Shown: in pieces, positions 1 through 7,634 of the stretch
Position numbering within the stretch: position 1 is the first letter of the stretch
Layout of the letters: the number at the start of each line of letters is the position of its first letter
Assembly (NCBI GenBank): GCA_012735215.1
Contig: JAAYHX010000017.1
Span: 1 to 64,000 of the forward strand
Source of the DNA: Tissierellia bacterium
GTDB lineage: Bacteria > Bacillota > Clostridia > Tissierellales > Tepidimicrobiaceae
Reading direction: 5' to 3'
DNA: 64,000 bases
Notes under the pieces: generated by a model
The model's database searches: none
Told to the model about the DNA's origin: nothing
Seen by the model: the letters and a program-made list of their open reading frames with translations, nothing else
Program-made: the position numbers and the translations under genes

Positions 1-789
1 ACTTACAAATATATACTTGGAGTATTGGCTTTGGTGCTTATACTGACTATAGCATTGTACAGCTTAGTAGGAAATATAATAACTAACCCAATAGCAAGGA
101 ATATGTTTGTTGGCTTATCCATGATGATATTATTTGGTACAGCACTAGCTACATTTTTATATATTGTTGGTTCCTTTAGAAAGGAACTTTATGAAGACAG
201 AGGTTATCTAACATTTACTCTTCCTATAACAGGGAATCAAATAGTTGGCGCAAAGCTTATCGTAGCTTTGTTTTGGATACTTGTTATACTTACAAGCATT
301 ATGATATACAATTTTATTGCTATGTTAATATATATGACAGGTTCTGAGATCTCAGGCTTTTTAGAGAAAATTTTTACTATGGATGTTGTAAAAAGAATAC
401 TCGTAGGCATTTTCATGACTATTTTGAACATGATACAAATGTTGACCATTATATACTTTTCTATGGCATTAGGCAGAATTACCTTTAAAAACAAGAAAAT
501 AGGAGGATTGTGGTTTATAATATTCCTAATTTTAAGCTGGTTGATTTCCTATGGACATTTAAAAGTAGTTGAACTAATTCCATACTACTTTGATCTGAAT
601 GGATTTGGTGTTCAAAATAGTGATTCAATGATGTATCAGATGAATATGAATCATAATGGTTTTTTCTCATTTTCATTAACTATTGATTCACTCATTACAA
701 ACATAGCAGGATTCATATACGATATTCTAGTAACTACTGGTTTGTTCTTAGGAACTGGTTATCTGGTGGAAAAGAAAATAGATTTATAA
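1..789 (+). CDS. ABC-2-type transporter permease, 5' end cut off by the window
   Basis: The reading frame is open from base 1, so the first residues lie outside the window; about 262 residues are visible. The protein is almost entirely hydrophobic, with about six membrane segments and a short charged stretch (FRKELYEDRGYLTFTLP) after the second. That stretch resembles the cytoplasmic coupling region of ABC-2-type permeases, in which the 'GYLTFTLP' pattern recurs. It would form the membrane part of an ATP-driven exporter whose ATPase is probably encoded just upstream, outside the window. A strong terminator follows at once, so this is the last gene of its operon. The substrate cannot be read from the sequence. 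Confidence 0.75.
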   Translation, partial: TYKYILGVLALVLILTIALYSLVGNIITNPIARNMFVGLSMMILFGTALATFLYIVGSFRKELYEDRGYLTFTLPITGNQIVGAKLIVALFWILVILTSIMIYNFIAMLIYMTGSEISGFLEKIFTMDVVKRILVGIFMTILNMIQMLTIIYFSMALGRITFKNKKIGGLWFIIFLILSWLISYGHLKVVELIPYYFDLNGFGVQNSDSMMYQMNMNHNGFFSFSLTIDSLITNIAGFIYDILVTTGLFLGTGYLVEKKIDL

Positions 790-790
790 A

Positions 791-816
791 AGTCCCCACT
801 TTTGGGGATTTTTTCA
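791..816 (+). terminator. Rho-independent terminator after the ABC permease
   Basis: The arms AGTCCCC and GGGGATT enclose a short loop and are followed by a run of T. It begins two bases after the permease stop codon and separates that operon from the M48 protease gene. Confidence 0.85.
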
Positions 817-906
817 TTATAAGTACAAATTAGAAATTGTTTGCATAATACAAGTTCATATTGTATATAGATATTAGGTGGGTAAATATTATTTTGGGGG
901 AGTAAT

Positions 907-2151
907 ATGACAAGAAAGTTATCACTATCTATTGTTGCTTTTTTTGTTTTCCTTTTATTCTTTATAGCCATATTGATTATAAGTGAATATAGGAATATGG
1001 AGGATTTAAGAGTTGAATACCCTGATATATCAGGTAAAGTATATGACTATAGAAAGTCTATTCTAAAGATATGGGCTATAAACCTATTACTTAAGTTCTT
1101 AGTTCCTCTTTTATTACTGACTACTGGACTGGCTAAAAGAATTGAAATCCTTGCAGGAGGAAATGGAAGGGGGCTGTTCTTAACTGGAATCATATGCGTA
1201 GTGATTTTTTCAATAATAGATTTTTTAATATACTTACCCATGAGCTTTTATGGAGGATTTGTATTAGGTCACAGGTTTGGCCTATCAAACCAGACCATAT
1301 ACAGGTGGCTGGAGTTAGAATTAAAGAGCTTTGCCTTAAATACTATAGTCCTTGCTCTAATAGTCTGGTTTCCCTATTATCTTATGAAAGTTAGCCCTAA
1401 TAGATGGTGGTTGTATTTGGGACTGCTTGCCATACCAGCAATTGCATTTGTTACCTTTATTTCTCCTACTTATATTGATCCCATATTTAACAAATATACT
1501 TACTTGGAAGATGAGGAGTTAGTGAAGGATATAGGCAAACTCTTAGATAAGGCTGGGGTGGGGGATGCTGAGATCTTTCAAGTTGATAAGAGCAGGGATA
1601 CCAAAACTATGAATGCCTACATGACAGGGGTTTTTTCTTCTAAGAGAATAGTTTTATGGGATACTACTATTAATAACTTGGAGAGGGATGAAGTATTAGC
1701 TGTTAGTGCCCATGAAATAGGCCATTATGTAAAGGGACATATATGGAAATCCATAATACTTGGAGGGTTGGGGTCTCTATTTATAATGTATTTATTATAT
1801 ATTACTTCCACTTGGATTTTATCAAATTCTAAGGGGAACTTTGGCTTTAATAACCTTCATGATTTGGCATCATTACCTTTAATAATACTGGTGATGAACT
1901 TTTATATGTTTTTTGCTAATCCAATTATGAACTTTGCTTCTAGACAGATGGAAAGGGAAGCAGATGCCTATGAAATATATCTGACAGAGGATAGGAAAGC
2001 GGCTATTTCTGCCATGCTAAAGCTAAGTGAGGGTAATTTAAGTATTCCTCGACCAAGCAGGATATATAAGATGTGGTACTATACTCACCCGCCCGTCGAG
2101 GAAAGAATTGAATTTTTCAAAAATGTTAACATTCCAGAAGATAATCCTTAA
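907..2151 (+). CDS. M48 family membrane zinc metalloprotease (Ste24/HtpX-like)
   Basis: This is a 414-residue membrane protein with several N-terminal transmembrane segments and a cytoplasm-facing zinc peptidase domain. The zinc motif HEIGH is at residues 269-273 and the third ligand is probably Glu351 in MEREAD, the usual M48 arrangement. Length and layout match Ste24/CAAX-type peptidases rather than the shorter HtpX, so membrane protein quality control or processing is the likely role (inference). The ATG is preceded by GGGGGAG at good spacing. The 3' end overlaps the convergent sigma factor gene by 26 bases, with no terminator between them. The gene appears to stand alone. Confidence 0.85.
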   Translation: MTRKLSLSIVAFFVFLLFFIAILIISEYRNMEDLRVEYPDISGKVYDYRKSILKIWAINLLLKFLVPLLLLTTGLAKRIEILAGGNGRGLFLTGIICVVIFSIIDFLIYLPMSFYGGFVLGHRFGLSNQTIYRWLELELKSFALNTIVLALIVWFPYYLMKVSPNRWWLYLGLLAIPAIAFVTFISPTYIDPIFNKYTYLEDEELVKDIGKLLDKAGVGDAEIFQVDKSRDTKTMNAYMTGVFSSKRIVLWDTTINNLERDEVLAVSAHEIGHYVKGHIWKSIILGGLGSLFIMYLLYITSTWILSNSKGNFGFNNLHDLASLPLIILVMNFYMFFANPIMNFASRQMEREADAYEIYLTEDRKAAISAMLKLSEGNLSIPRPSRIYKMWYYTHPPVEERIEFFKNVNIPEDNP

Positions 2152-2959
2152 GTTCCTTGTTTGAATTAAGCTTTCTTATTTTGTTTAGGGCCTTATTTTC
2201 TATTTGCCTAATCCTTTCACGGGTTAAATTATATTTATTGCCTATGGCCTCTAAGGTTAATGGTTCTTCACCATTTAATCCATACCTAAGCTTTAACACT
2301 TCCCTTTCTTTGGGAGTCAATGAGTTGAGTATTTTTTTAATTTGTTCTTGTAAATCATAGGAAATTATTATATCTTCAATGGATTGATCCTGACAGGGGA
2401 TATAGTCTTGAAGTTCTACATAACTTTCATCGGAATCTATATTGGTAACTGAGTTGAGAGAAGTAAAATGAGAATAGCGAGTTTTGTAGGAATTGATTAT
2501 TCGATATTCTTGTTCTGTGATGTTGGTTTGGCTGCACAGAATCTCCAAATCAATTTCTTCATTTTGTGTTAGATAGTTATTTTCAATACGCAATATGGTA
2601 TTGAGCTTTTCGTAGATATATGCAGGTAATCGTATTAAATATCCATTATTCATTATAGCTCTATCCATCTGCTGACAAATCCAATAATAAGCATAAGTTG
2701 AAAAGCTGGTGTTTTTTGTTATATCGAACTTTTCTATGCTCTTTATCATGCCTATGATGCCTTCTTGCACTAGGTCTTCTACGGTGAAACAACTATAGCT
2801 TTTTATTTTCTTTTTTGCTGCAGAGTAGACTAGGCCAATATTGTTTATTATTATCTTATTTCTAATGTTTAAGTCTCCACTTTTTTGATATTGAGCTATG
2901 AGTTCTTCGTTTGATATGTATTTTTGATTTTTCGATTTTATTTTATTTGTATTAATCAT
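2126..2959 (-). CDS. RNA polymerase sigma factor, sigma-70 family (RpoD-like, group 2 type)
   Basis: About 277 residues. Region 2 is clear (EDLVQEGIIGMIKSIEKFD, then FSTYAYYWICQQMDRAIM), a degenerate region 3 follows, and region 4 carries the helix-turn-helix LTRERIRQIENKAL, very close to primary sigma factors. It lacks region 1.1 and has no dnaG neighbour, so it is an alternative rather than the housekeeping sigma. Three candidate starts lie close together (GTG at 2968, ATG at 2965 and ATG at 2959). I chose 2959 because AGGTG then sits six bases upstream. The region 4 recognition helix suggests a near-consensus -35. The regulon is unknown. Confidence 0.85.
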   Translation of the reverse strand: MINTNKIKSKNQKYISNEELIAQYQKSGDLNIRNKIIINNIGLVYSAAKKKIKSYSCFTVEDLVQEGIIGMIKSIEKFDITKNTSFSTYAYYWICQQMDRAIMNNGYLIRLPAYIYEKLNTILRIENNYLTQNEEIDLEILCSQTNITEQEYRIINSYKTRYSHFTSLNSVTNIDSDESYVELQDYIPCQDQSIEDIIISYDLQEQIKKILNSLTPKEREVLKLRYGLNGEEPLTLEAIGNKYNLTRERIRQIENKALNKIRKLNSNKELKDYLLEC

Positions 2960-3094
2960 ATTCATCACCTGCTATATTATATTCTATATGGGAAAATAAA
3001 ATCCTTCTTTTTTAGAAACATGGGCTACAAAATAACATAGTGGTATAATGGAATTGGTGTATATAAAAGAGGACTTTCTATCCTTATAAATAAC

Positions 3095-3124
3095 AAGGTG
3101 ATAGACTCTAAAGTCTATCACCTT
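3095..3124 (-). terminator. Rho-independent terminator of the dinB operon (minus strand)
   Basis: A perfect 13-bp stem (AAGGTGATAGACT and its complement) has a four-base loop. On the minus strand it is followed by GTTATTTAT. The stem overlaps the stop codon of the small gene at 3123. On the plus strand no T-run follows, so it serves the minus-strand genes. Confidence 0.8.
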
Positions 3125-3359
3125 AATTATGTCTTCTTGACAACTCTTCCAACAGATCAGATGTTAGTTTATTTATATCCTCTATCTTGCTGTTTAATTC
3201 TTCAAATTTTTGACTTAGTCTATCGTCCTTGGGTTTTCCCAGATCATTAGATGTAAGCAGCATATTTATGCTGTTTAAGCATTGAATATTATGGAAGTTG
3301 TTTTCATCTATCTTTTTCGTTTGGTCTATTATCTCTTTTAAAGACCTTGGATTTTCCAT
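3123..3359 (-). CDS. Small acidic/basic protein of unknown function, last gene of the dinB operon
   Basis: About 78 residues, hydrophilic, with a predicted helical or coiled C-terminal half (residues 45-75, rich in E, K, L and N). It has no membrane segment, signal peptide or motif that I recognise. Two in-frame starts exist. The ATG at 3359 is preferred because GAGAGG lies nine bases upstream, whereas the ATG at 3368 would abut that site. It is 60 bases downstream of the 87-residue gene and ends in the terminator hairpin. It is therefore probably the third gene transcribed from the LexA-boxed dinB promoter (inference). Confidence 0.6.
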   Translation of the reverse strand: MENPRSLKEIIDQTKKIDENNFHNIQCLNSINMLLTSNDLGKPKDDRLSQKFEELNSKIEDINKLTSDLLEELSRRHN

Positions 3360-3428
3360 GATCTTCATCCTCTCTCATAATCCTTATATTCCTATATAGT
3401 ATGTGTCAAATCCTAATAAAATATAAGA

Positions 3429-3692
3429 CTAAATTTTGTAAAGAAACCATTTGCAGGTATCAATTTCATATTTTAACTCGTATATTACTCTAAAATTGCT
3501 GATGGTGCTTTCACATCTGTAAAGAATCATCCTATTGCCTGCTAATTTCTCTTCCTGAGAGAATATTACTCGATCTACCTTTATCACCTTGTATGTATTG
3601 TTTTCATCCAAAATCCTGTACTTTAATGGTATGGGCTTCTCCTTTGAGTTGAACCAGGCTATAATCTCTATTGGCTTCATCAGTATTTTCAC
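3429..3692 (-). CDS. Small conserved-looking protein of unknown function, directly behind dinB
   Basis: 87 residues with a GTG start; its GGAG ribosome site overlaps the end of dinB, 12 bases away, so the two genes are almost certainly co-transcribed and may be translationally coupled. The sequence is a compact mixed alpha/beta protein with no signal or membrane segment. Strand-like segments (PLKYRILDEN, YKVIKVDRVIFS, FRVIYELKYEI) suggest a small beta barrel or sheet. I do not recognise the family. Its position implies DNA-damage induction together with polymerase IV. A role assisting or restraining PolIV is only a guess. Confidence 0.7.
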   Translation of the reverse strand: MKILMKPIEIIAWFNSKEKPIPLKYRILDENNTYKVIKVDRVIFSQEEKLAGNRMILYRCESTISNFRVIYELKYEIDTCKWFLYKI

Positions 3693-3704
3693 ACCACATC
3701 ACTC

Positions 3705-4949
3705 CTAAATAATACTGGACATCATAGGATATTCTTCCTCTGTTGTCACTCCGCCAATAATGGGCTTTATGCCAGAGTGTAGGAAACAGGAACGAATTAT
3801 GGAATTATATCCATACTTATATCTTATTGCATCTATAACTTTTTCCAACTTTTCTTCCCTTTGGTTATAGTTCTTTAATAAGGATAGCTGGTATAACTCA
3901 TTGGAACAAAATTCAGATATACTGACAGCAAAGCGCCTAATAGGTTTTCCATCCCAGATTTCATCAAATAGTTTTCTGGCGGTTTCATATATTACTTTGG
4001 TAGAATCCGTAGCCACATCTAGTTTTTTCTGGTGGGAGCAGGAATAAAAGTCCTTATCCTTTATGGATACGGATATTACTCTTCCCATCTTTCCTATATT
4101 TCTAGTCCTCATAGCTACCATTTCTGATAAGGCTAATAAAAACATGTGAGCTTCTTTCCTATTATCCACATCATAGGAAGTGGTAGTTGAGTTGCCTATG
4201 GATTTAACAGGATCAGGGTCCTTTCTTACTTGGGAATTCTCTATACCATTAGCATATTCCCAAATCATTATTCCTGGCTTTTTTAACCAGGAGTATATAT
4301 ATTCTCTGTCCAGTTTGGCTAGCTGTCCTATGGTGAATATTCCTCTTCCATTTAGTTTTTTTTGGGTCCTAGAACCAACCATGAACAGTTTTTCTACAGG
4401 AAGAGGCCACATTTTTTCCTGTATTTCATCTGGGAATAGGGTATGTATCCTATCTGGCTTTTTAAAGTCGGAAGCCATTTTTGCCAAAAGCTTATTTGAA
4501 CTTATGCCTATGTTTACTGTGAATCCTAGCTCCTTCTTTATCCTTTCCTTTATTTCATAGGCCACATCTAAAACAGGCCTATCCTTAATGTGGGATAGAT
4601 CCATGAATACTTCATCAACAGAGTATCTTTGTATAAGGGGTGAATATTCCTTTAACAGATCCACCATACTATTGCTGGCCTTCATGTATCTTTCGTAGTT
4701 AGGGGGTACCACTGTTAGATTAGGACATTTTTGCCTGGCTGAATATAGGCTTTCTCCCGTTTTGATCTTGTATCTTTTTGCAGGTATGGATTTGGCTAGG
4801 ACTATTCCATGGCGTTTCGATTCATCTCCTCCTACAACAGCAGGTATTTCCCTCAGATCTATTTTTTCTCCATGCTGTAGTCTGTAAACTGCCTCCCAGG
4901 AAAGATAGGCAGAATTAACATCAATGTGAAATATAATCCTCTTATTCAT
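3705..4949 (-). CDS. dinB: DNA polymerase IV (Y-family translesion polymerase)
   Basis: 414 residues. This error-prone polymerase bypasses lesions at stalled forks. The Y-family catalytic residues are visible: Asp10 in HIDVNSAYLSWE, and Asp112-Glu113 in YSVDEVFMDLS. The steric-gate region, helix-hairpin-helix segment (FMVGSRTQKKLNGRGI) and little-finger domain are present, and the length is normal. A longer frame could begin at 4985, but the ATG at 4949 matches the family N-terminus and has AGGAGG seven bases upstream. The longer frame would also overlap the promoter. It is first in an operon with two small unknown genes, and the promoter contains a LexA box, so it should be SOS-induced. Confidence 0.95.
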   Translation of the reverse strand: MNKRIIFHIDVNSAYLSWEAVYRLQHGEKIDLREIPAVVGGDESKRHGIVLAKSIPAKRYKIKTGESLYSARQKCPNLTVVPPNYERYMKASNSMVDLLKEYSPLIQRYSVDEVFMDLSHIKDRPVLDVAYEIKERIKKELGFTVNIGISSNKLLAKMASDFKKPDRIHTLFPDEIQEKMWPLPVEKLFMVGSRTQKKLNGRGIFTIGQLAKLDREYIYSWLKKPGIMIWEYANGIENSQVRKDPDPVKSIGNSTTTSYDVDNRKEAHMFLLALSEMVAMRTRNIGKMGRVISVSIKDKDFYSCSHQKKLDVATDSTKVIYETARKLFDEIWDGKPIRRFAVSISEFCSNELYQLSLLKNYNQREEKLEKVIDAIRYKYGYNSIIRSCFLHSGIKPIIGGVTTEEEYPMMSSII

Positions 4950-4968
4950 ATTAATTCCTCCTAGGCTT

Positions 4969-4997
4969 ATTATAACAGAACACATGTTCTGTGTAAA
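4969..4997 (-). promoter_or_regulatory. SOS promoter of dinB: -35, LexA box in the spacer, -10
   Basis: On the minus strand, TTTACA (4992-4997) and TATAAT (4969-4974) are separated by exactly 17 bases. The spacer holds GAACACATGTTC (4978-4989), which fits the Gram-positive LexA operator GAAC-RNRY-GTTC perfectly. LexA bound there would block RNA polymerase. The transcription start would fall only a few bases before the AGGAGG ribosome site, giving a very short leader. Confidence 0.85.
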
Positions 4998-5014
4998 GGA
5001 TAAAATTTTTTATG

Positions 5015-5043
5015 TTGATAAGTAATCAGAAGTATAGTATCAT
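5015..5043 (+). promoter_or_regulatory. Promoter of the cobalamin-riboswitch transcript
   Basis: TTGATA (5015-5020) and TATCAT (5038-5043) are separated by 17 bases; each matches five of six consensus bases. It lies about 20-25 bases before the aptamer and diverges from the dinB promoter. Confidence 0.55.
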
Positions 5044-5059
5044 TAAGTTAGTGAAAAAT

Positions 5060-5250
5060 TAAAAACAGGCAGTATAGGTTGCTTATTAGCATTAATAGGG
5101 AAACAGGTGAAAGTCCTGTGCGGTCCCGCCGCCGTAAGGTGTTTATGTAGTTTACTATGCCACTGGGAAACTGGGAAGGCAAACTACATTTAAAAGCCGA
5201 GCCGGAAGACCTGCCTATGCTGAGACAACTAACTTCACGAGGAATGGAGG
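5060..5250 (+). promoter_or_regulatory. Cobalamin (B12) riboswitch aptamer
   Basis: Conserved aptamer elements appear in order: the closing stem AGGCAG (5067-5072) with CTGCCT (5211-5216); AATAGGGAA followed by AGGTGAAAGTCCTG; CCCGCCGCCGTAAGG; GCCACTGGGAAACTGGGAAGG; and the B12 box AGCCGAGCCGGAAGACCTGC (about 5195-5214). All are family signatures of the adenosyl/methylcobalamin riboswitch. The terminator at 5309-5339 provides the expression platform, so cobalamin binding should stop transcription of the downstream uptake genes. Confidence 0.95.
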
Positions 5251-5308
5251 GGTTGTTATGTGATGAGGCTATGCTTTGTACTTATGGCTAGCTGATATTA
5301 GCATATTT

Positions 5309-5339
5309 AACCTTTCAACGGAAGTTGGAAGGTTTTTTT
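5309..5339 (+). terminator. Intrinsic terminator acting as riboswitch expression platform
   Basis: AACCTTTCAAC pairs with GTTGGAAGGTT (one G-U pair) around a GGAA tetraloop, followed by seven T. It lies between the B12 aptamer and the DUF4430 gene, where a regulated terminator is expected. The competing anti-terminator was not worked out. Confidence 0.85.
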
Positions 5340-5360
5340 AAATTTAAAGGAGGTATAGTG

Positions 5361-5759
5361 ATGAACAGAAAGATTATTGCAATTCTTATTGTTTTAGCTT
5401 TAGCAGTGGCTGGTACCTTTGGATACAAGAAATTTATAGTCCCAAAGGGAGTTGAAGGGGAGAAGGAAGTTACAATCCAAGTAATAAATAGTAATGAAAA
5501 TGTGGATGAAAGCTTTACCTATAATACAGATCATGAGTATTTAATTGAGCTATTGGAAGAAAAGCAGGAGGAATTAGGAGTATCCTTCCAAGAGTATGAT
5601 TTCGGCAAAATGGTAACAGGTATGATGGATTATGTAGTTGATGAAGGCAACAATGAGTATTTTCATATTTACGTTAATGGAGAGGATGCAACTACAGGTC
5701 CTGGAGAGATACCTCTAAATGATAAAGACACATATACCTTTGAGCTGAAGACTTACTAA
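5361..5759 (+). CDS. DUF4430 (transcobalamin-like C-terminal domain) surface protein
   Basis: 132 residues: an N-terminal membrane anchor or uncleaved signal (residues 4-20), then a single DUF4430 domain with the typical pattern EYLIELLEE..., a central YDFGKMVTG segment, and YFHIYVNGEDATTGPGEIPL. This domain resembles the C-terminal domain of eukaryotic cobalamin carriers. There is no lipobox Cys, so it is probably tethered by the N-terminal helix. The ATG at 5361 is chosen over an earlier in-frame codon that lies in the terminator, since AAAGGAGG precedes it at seven bases. Together with the riboswitch and the ECF S component two bases downstream, it suggests capture of a corrinoid outside the membrane (inference). 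Confidence 0.85.
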   Translation: MNRKIIAILIVLALAVAGTFGYKKFIVPKGVEGEKEVTIQVINSNENVDESFTYNTDHEYLIELLEEKQEELGVSFQEYDFGKMVTGMMDYVVDEGNNEYFHIYVNGEDATTGPGEIPLNDKDTYTFELKTY

Positions 5760-5761
5760 TT

Positions 5762-6265
5762 ATGAAAGTAAGAGATGTAGTACTTATAGGGATTTTAAGT
5801 GCTTCTATAACAGCAGGAAAGCTTGCCTTAAGCTTTATACCAAATGTGGAAATTGTAACTTTGCTTTTCATGGCTTATACGGCTGTATTTGGATATAGAA
5901 AGATCTTATTAGTATCTCTAATATTTACAACTACTGAAATATTTATATATGGCTTTGCCACATGGCTTTTAGGATACTATATCCTTTGGCCCCTTCTTAT
6001 ACTCATAACGGAAGCAATGGGTAAAAGGTTCAAATCCGAATACATATATGCAGCTATTGGGGCTGTATTTGGTTATGCTTTTGGGCTTTTCTTTGCTGTT
6101 GTGGAGTCTTTCTTCTATGGTATAGCCTATGGATGGGTATATTGGGTTAGAGGCTTGCTCTTCGACCTGATTCATGGAACTTCAAATTTTATAATCATAC
6201 TACTGCTTTTCAATCCTTTAAAGAATTTACTTGGAAAATTAAAAAGAAATTATTATACTATATAA
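5762..6265 (+). CDS. ECF transporter S component, probably for cobalamin or a corrinoid precursor
   Basis: 167 residues with about six membrane segments and short loops, the size and form of ECF S (substrate-specific) subunits. It starts two bases after the DUF4430 gene. The N-terminal helix has the A-x-x-x-A-like pattern (LSASITAGKLALS) seen where S components dock on EcfT. No EcfA/EcfT genes are in the window, so it presumably uses the shared group II energising module encoded elsewhere. The upstream B12 riboswitch is the main evidence for substrate; the sequence alone would only say 'vitamin'. A strong terminator ends the operon. Confidence 0.85.
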   Translation: MKVRDVVLIGILSASITAGKLALSFIPNVEIVTLLFMAYTAVFGYRKILLVSLIFTTTEIFIYGFATWLLGYYILWPLLILITEAMGKRFKSEYIYAAIGAVFGYAFGLFFAVVESFFYGIAYGWVYWVRGLLFDLIHGTSNFIIILLLFNPLKNLLGKLKRNYYTI

Positions 6266-6290
6266 AGCTGAGGACTTCCTCAGCTTTTAT
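6264..6290 (+). terminator. Rho-independent terminator after the B12-regulated operon
   Basis: AAAGCTGAGG pairs perfectly with CCTCAGCTTT around a four-base loop, followed by a short T-run. The stem overlaps the S-component stop codon. Confidence 0.85.
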
Positions 6291-6420
6291 CAATTGTGTA
6301 GAAAAATGATTTCATATGTGTTAAAATTATTAGAATAGGACAAGGATATATTAAAAATAAGGGATAGCTACAGTTTACCTTTATACATATATGGAAAAAA
6401 TAGATTATGAGGTGAAAATA

Positions 6421-7602
6421 ATGAAAAATAAAGCAGTAATTCTTGGTGCAAACTATTATATAGGATTGAGCATAATAAGATGCTTGGGAATTCATGGAAT
6501 ACATACTACAGCTATAGATTATTCAAGAAAAGGCACCTATGGTTTTCATTCAAAATACTGCTCTGAGACTTTGATTGGTCCCAATAGTAAAGAGGATCCA
6601 GAAGGGCTTTTGCAATTCCTAATAGACTATGCTAAGAAGCAAGAGGAAAAGCCTGTATTATTTCCATCAGCAGACGGATATGTGGAATTCATAGATAGAT
6701 ATGCTTCTATTTTGAAGGACTATTATCTTTTTAATCAGACAGAAGAGAATATACATACAAAAGTCATGGACAAAAAAACCTTACATTCCATAGCAAAAGA
6801 GCATGGAGTTTTGGTACCAGAGACAGTTAATGTAGGTGAAGAGGATTTTAAGGAAAAGATAGAAAAGATAATCAAATTTCCCTGCATAGTGAAGCCTACT
6901 GATTCTCCAGCTTTTGTAGCTAAGTTCAGAAGAAAAATATTTAAGGTAAACAACATGGAGGAGTTGGAAGAAGCTCTAAGAAAGGCTCAAGAGGCTAATT
7001 TAGAAGTTATAGTGCAGAGAATTATACCTGGATTTGATGATCACATGTATACTTTCGATGCTTATCTCAATCAGGATTCCCAAATAACCCATTGGACAAC
7101 TTGTCAAAAATATAGGCAATGGCCTATAAATTTCGGAGCTAGTGTATACACTGGTCAAAAATATGTGCCAGAGCTTTATGACATAGGAAGCAAGTTTTTA
7201 GAATCCATTGGATATAAGGGTTTTGGTGAGATAGAATTTAAGAAGGATGCTGAAACAGGGAGGTTCTACTTAATAGAAATAAATACAAGAACTACCAACT
7301 TAAATAGTCTATTGTACAAGGTAGGCCTCAATATGCCCTATATTGCCTACTGCGAACTGACAGGAAATCCTCTTGATCCTTATGTAGTAGATAGGGATAC
7401 TGGCTATGTATTCTGGTATGCCTATGAAGATCTATTTGCTGTAAGAGAATATATAAGGACTGGCCAGCTAAGGCTAAAGGATGTTCTACATTCTTATAGA
7501 AAACCTAAGGCCTATGCCATATGGGATTACAAGGATCCAAAGCCTGCCTTTGCTTTTATAGGATCCAAACTAAAACGCATATTTGAAAAGGTATTTAAAT
7601 AA
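6421..7602 (+). CDS. ATP-grasp carboxylate-amine ligase, D-aspartate-ligase-like
   Basis: 393 residues. An N-terminal pre-ATP-grasp fold (AVILGANYYIGLSIIRCLG) precedes an ATP-grasp core with CIVKPTDSPAF (nucleotide lysine) and the metal-binding segment GEIEFKKDAETG...FYLIEINTRT. The layout resembles ligases that add D-aspartate or another amino acid to peptidoglycan precursors, such as AslA of enterococci. The exact substrate is not readable. The ATG at 6421 is preferred over one at 6391 because GAGGTG lies six bases before it. It is 32 bases upstream of an atypical Mur ligase and almost surely works with it, for example on a cross-bridge or side-chain residue (inference). Confidence 0.75.
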   Translation: MKNKAVILGANYYIGLSIIRCLGIHGIHTTAIDYSRKGTYGFHSKYCSETLIGPNSKEDPEGLLQFLIDYAKKQEEKPVLFPSADGYVEFIDRYASILKDYYLFNQTEENIHTKVMDKKTLHSIAKEHGVLVPETVNVGEEDFKEKIEKIIKFPCIVKPTDSPAFVAKFRRKIFKVNNMEELEEALRKAQEANLEVIVQRIIPGFDDHMYTFDAYLNQDSQITHWTTCQKYRQWPINFGASVYTGQKYVPELYDIGSKFLESIGYKGFGEIEFKKDAETGRFYLIEINTRTTNLNSLLYKVGLNMPYIAYCELTGNPLDPYVVDRDTGYVFWYAYEDLFAVREYIRTGQLRLKDVLHSYRKPKAYAIWDYKDPKPAFAFIGSKLKRIFEKVFK

Positions 7603-7634
7603 ACGGAAATATTTAGATTGGAGTTGATAGACTT

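Noticed and set aside
3044-3124. Plus-strand small RNA from TGGTATAAT at 3041-3049 to the hairpin at 3095-3124
   Set aside because: No -35 and no T-run after the hairpin on the plus strand. The hairpin is explained as the minus-strand operon terminator.
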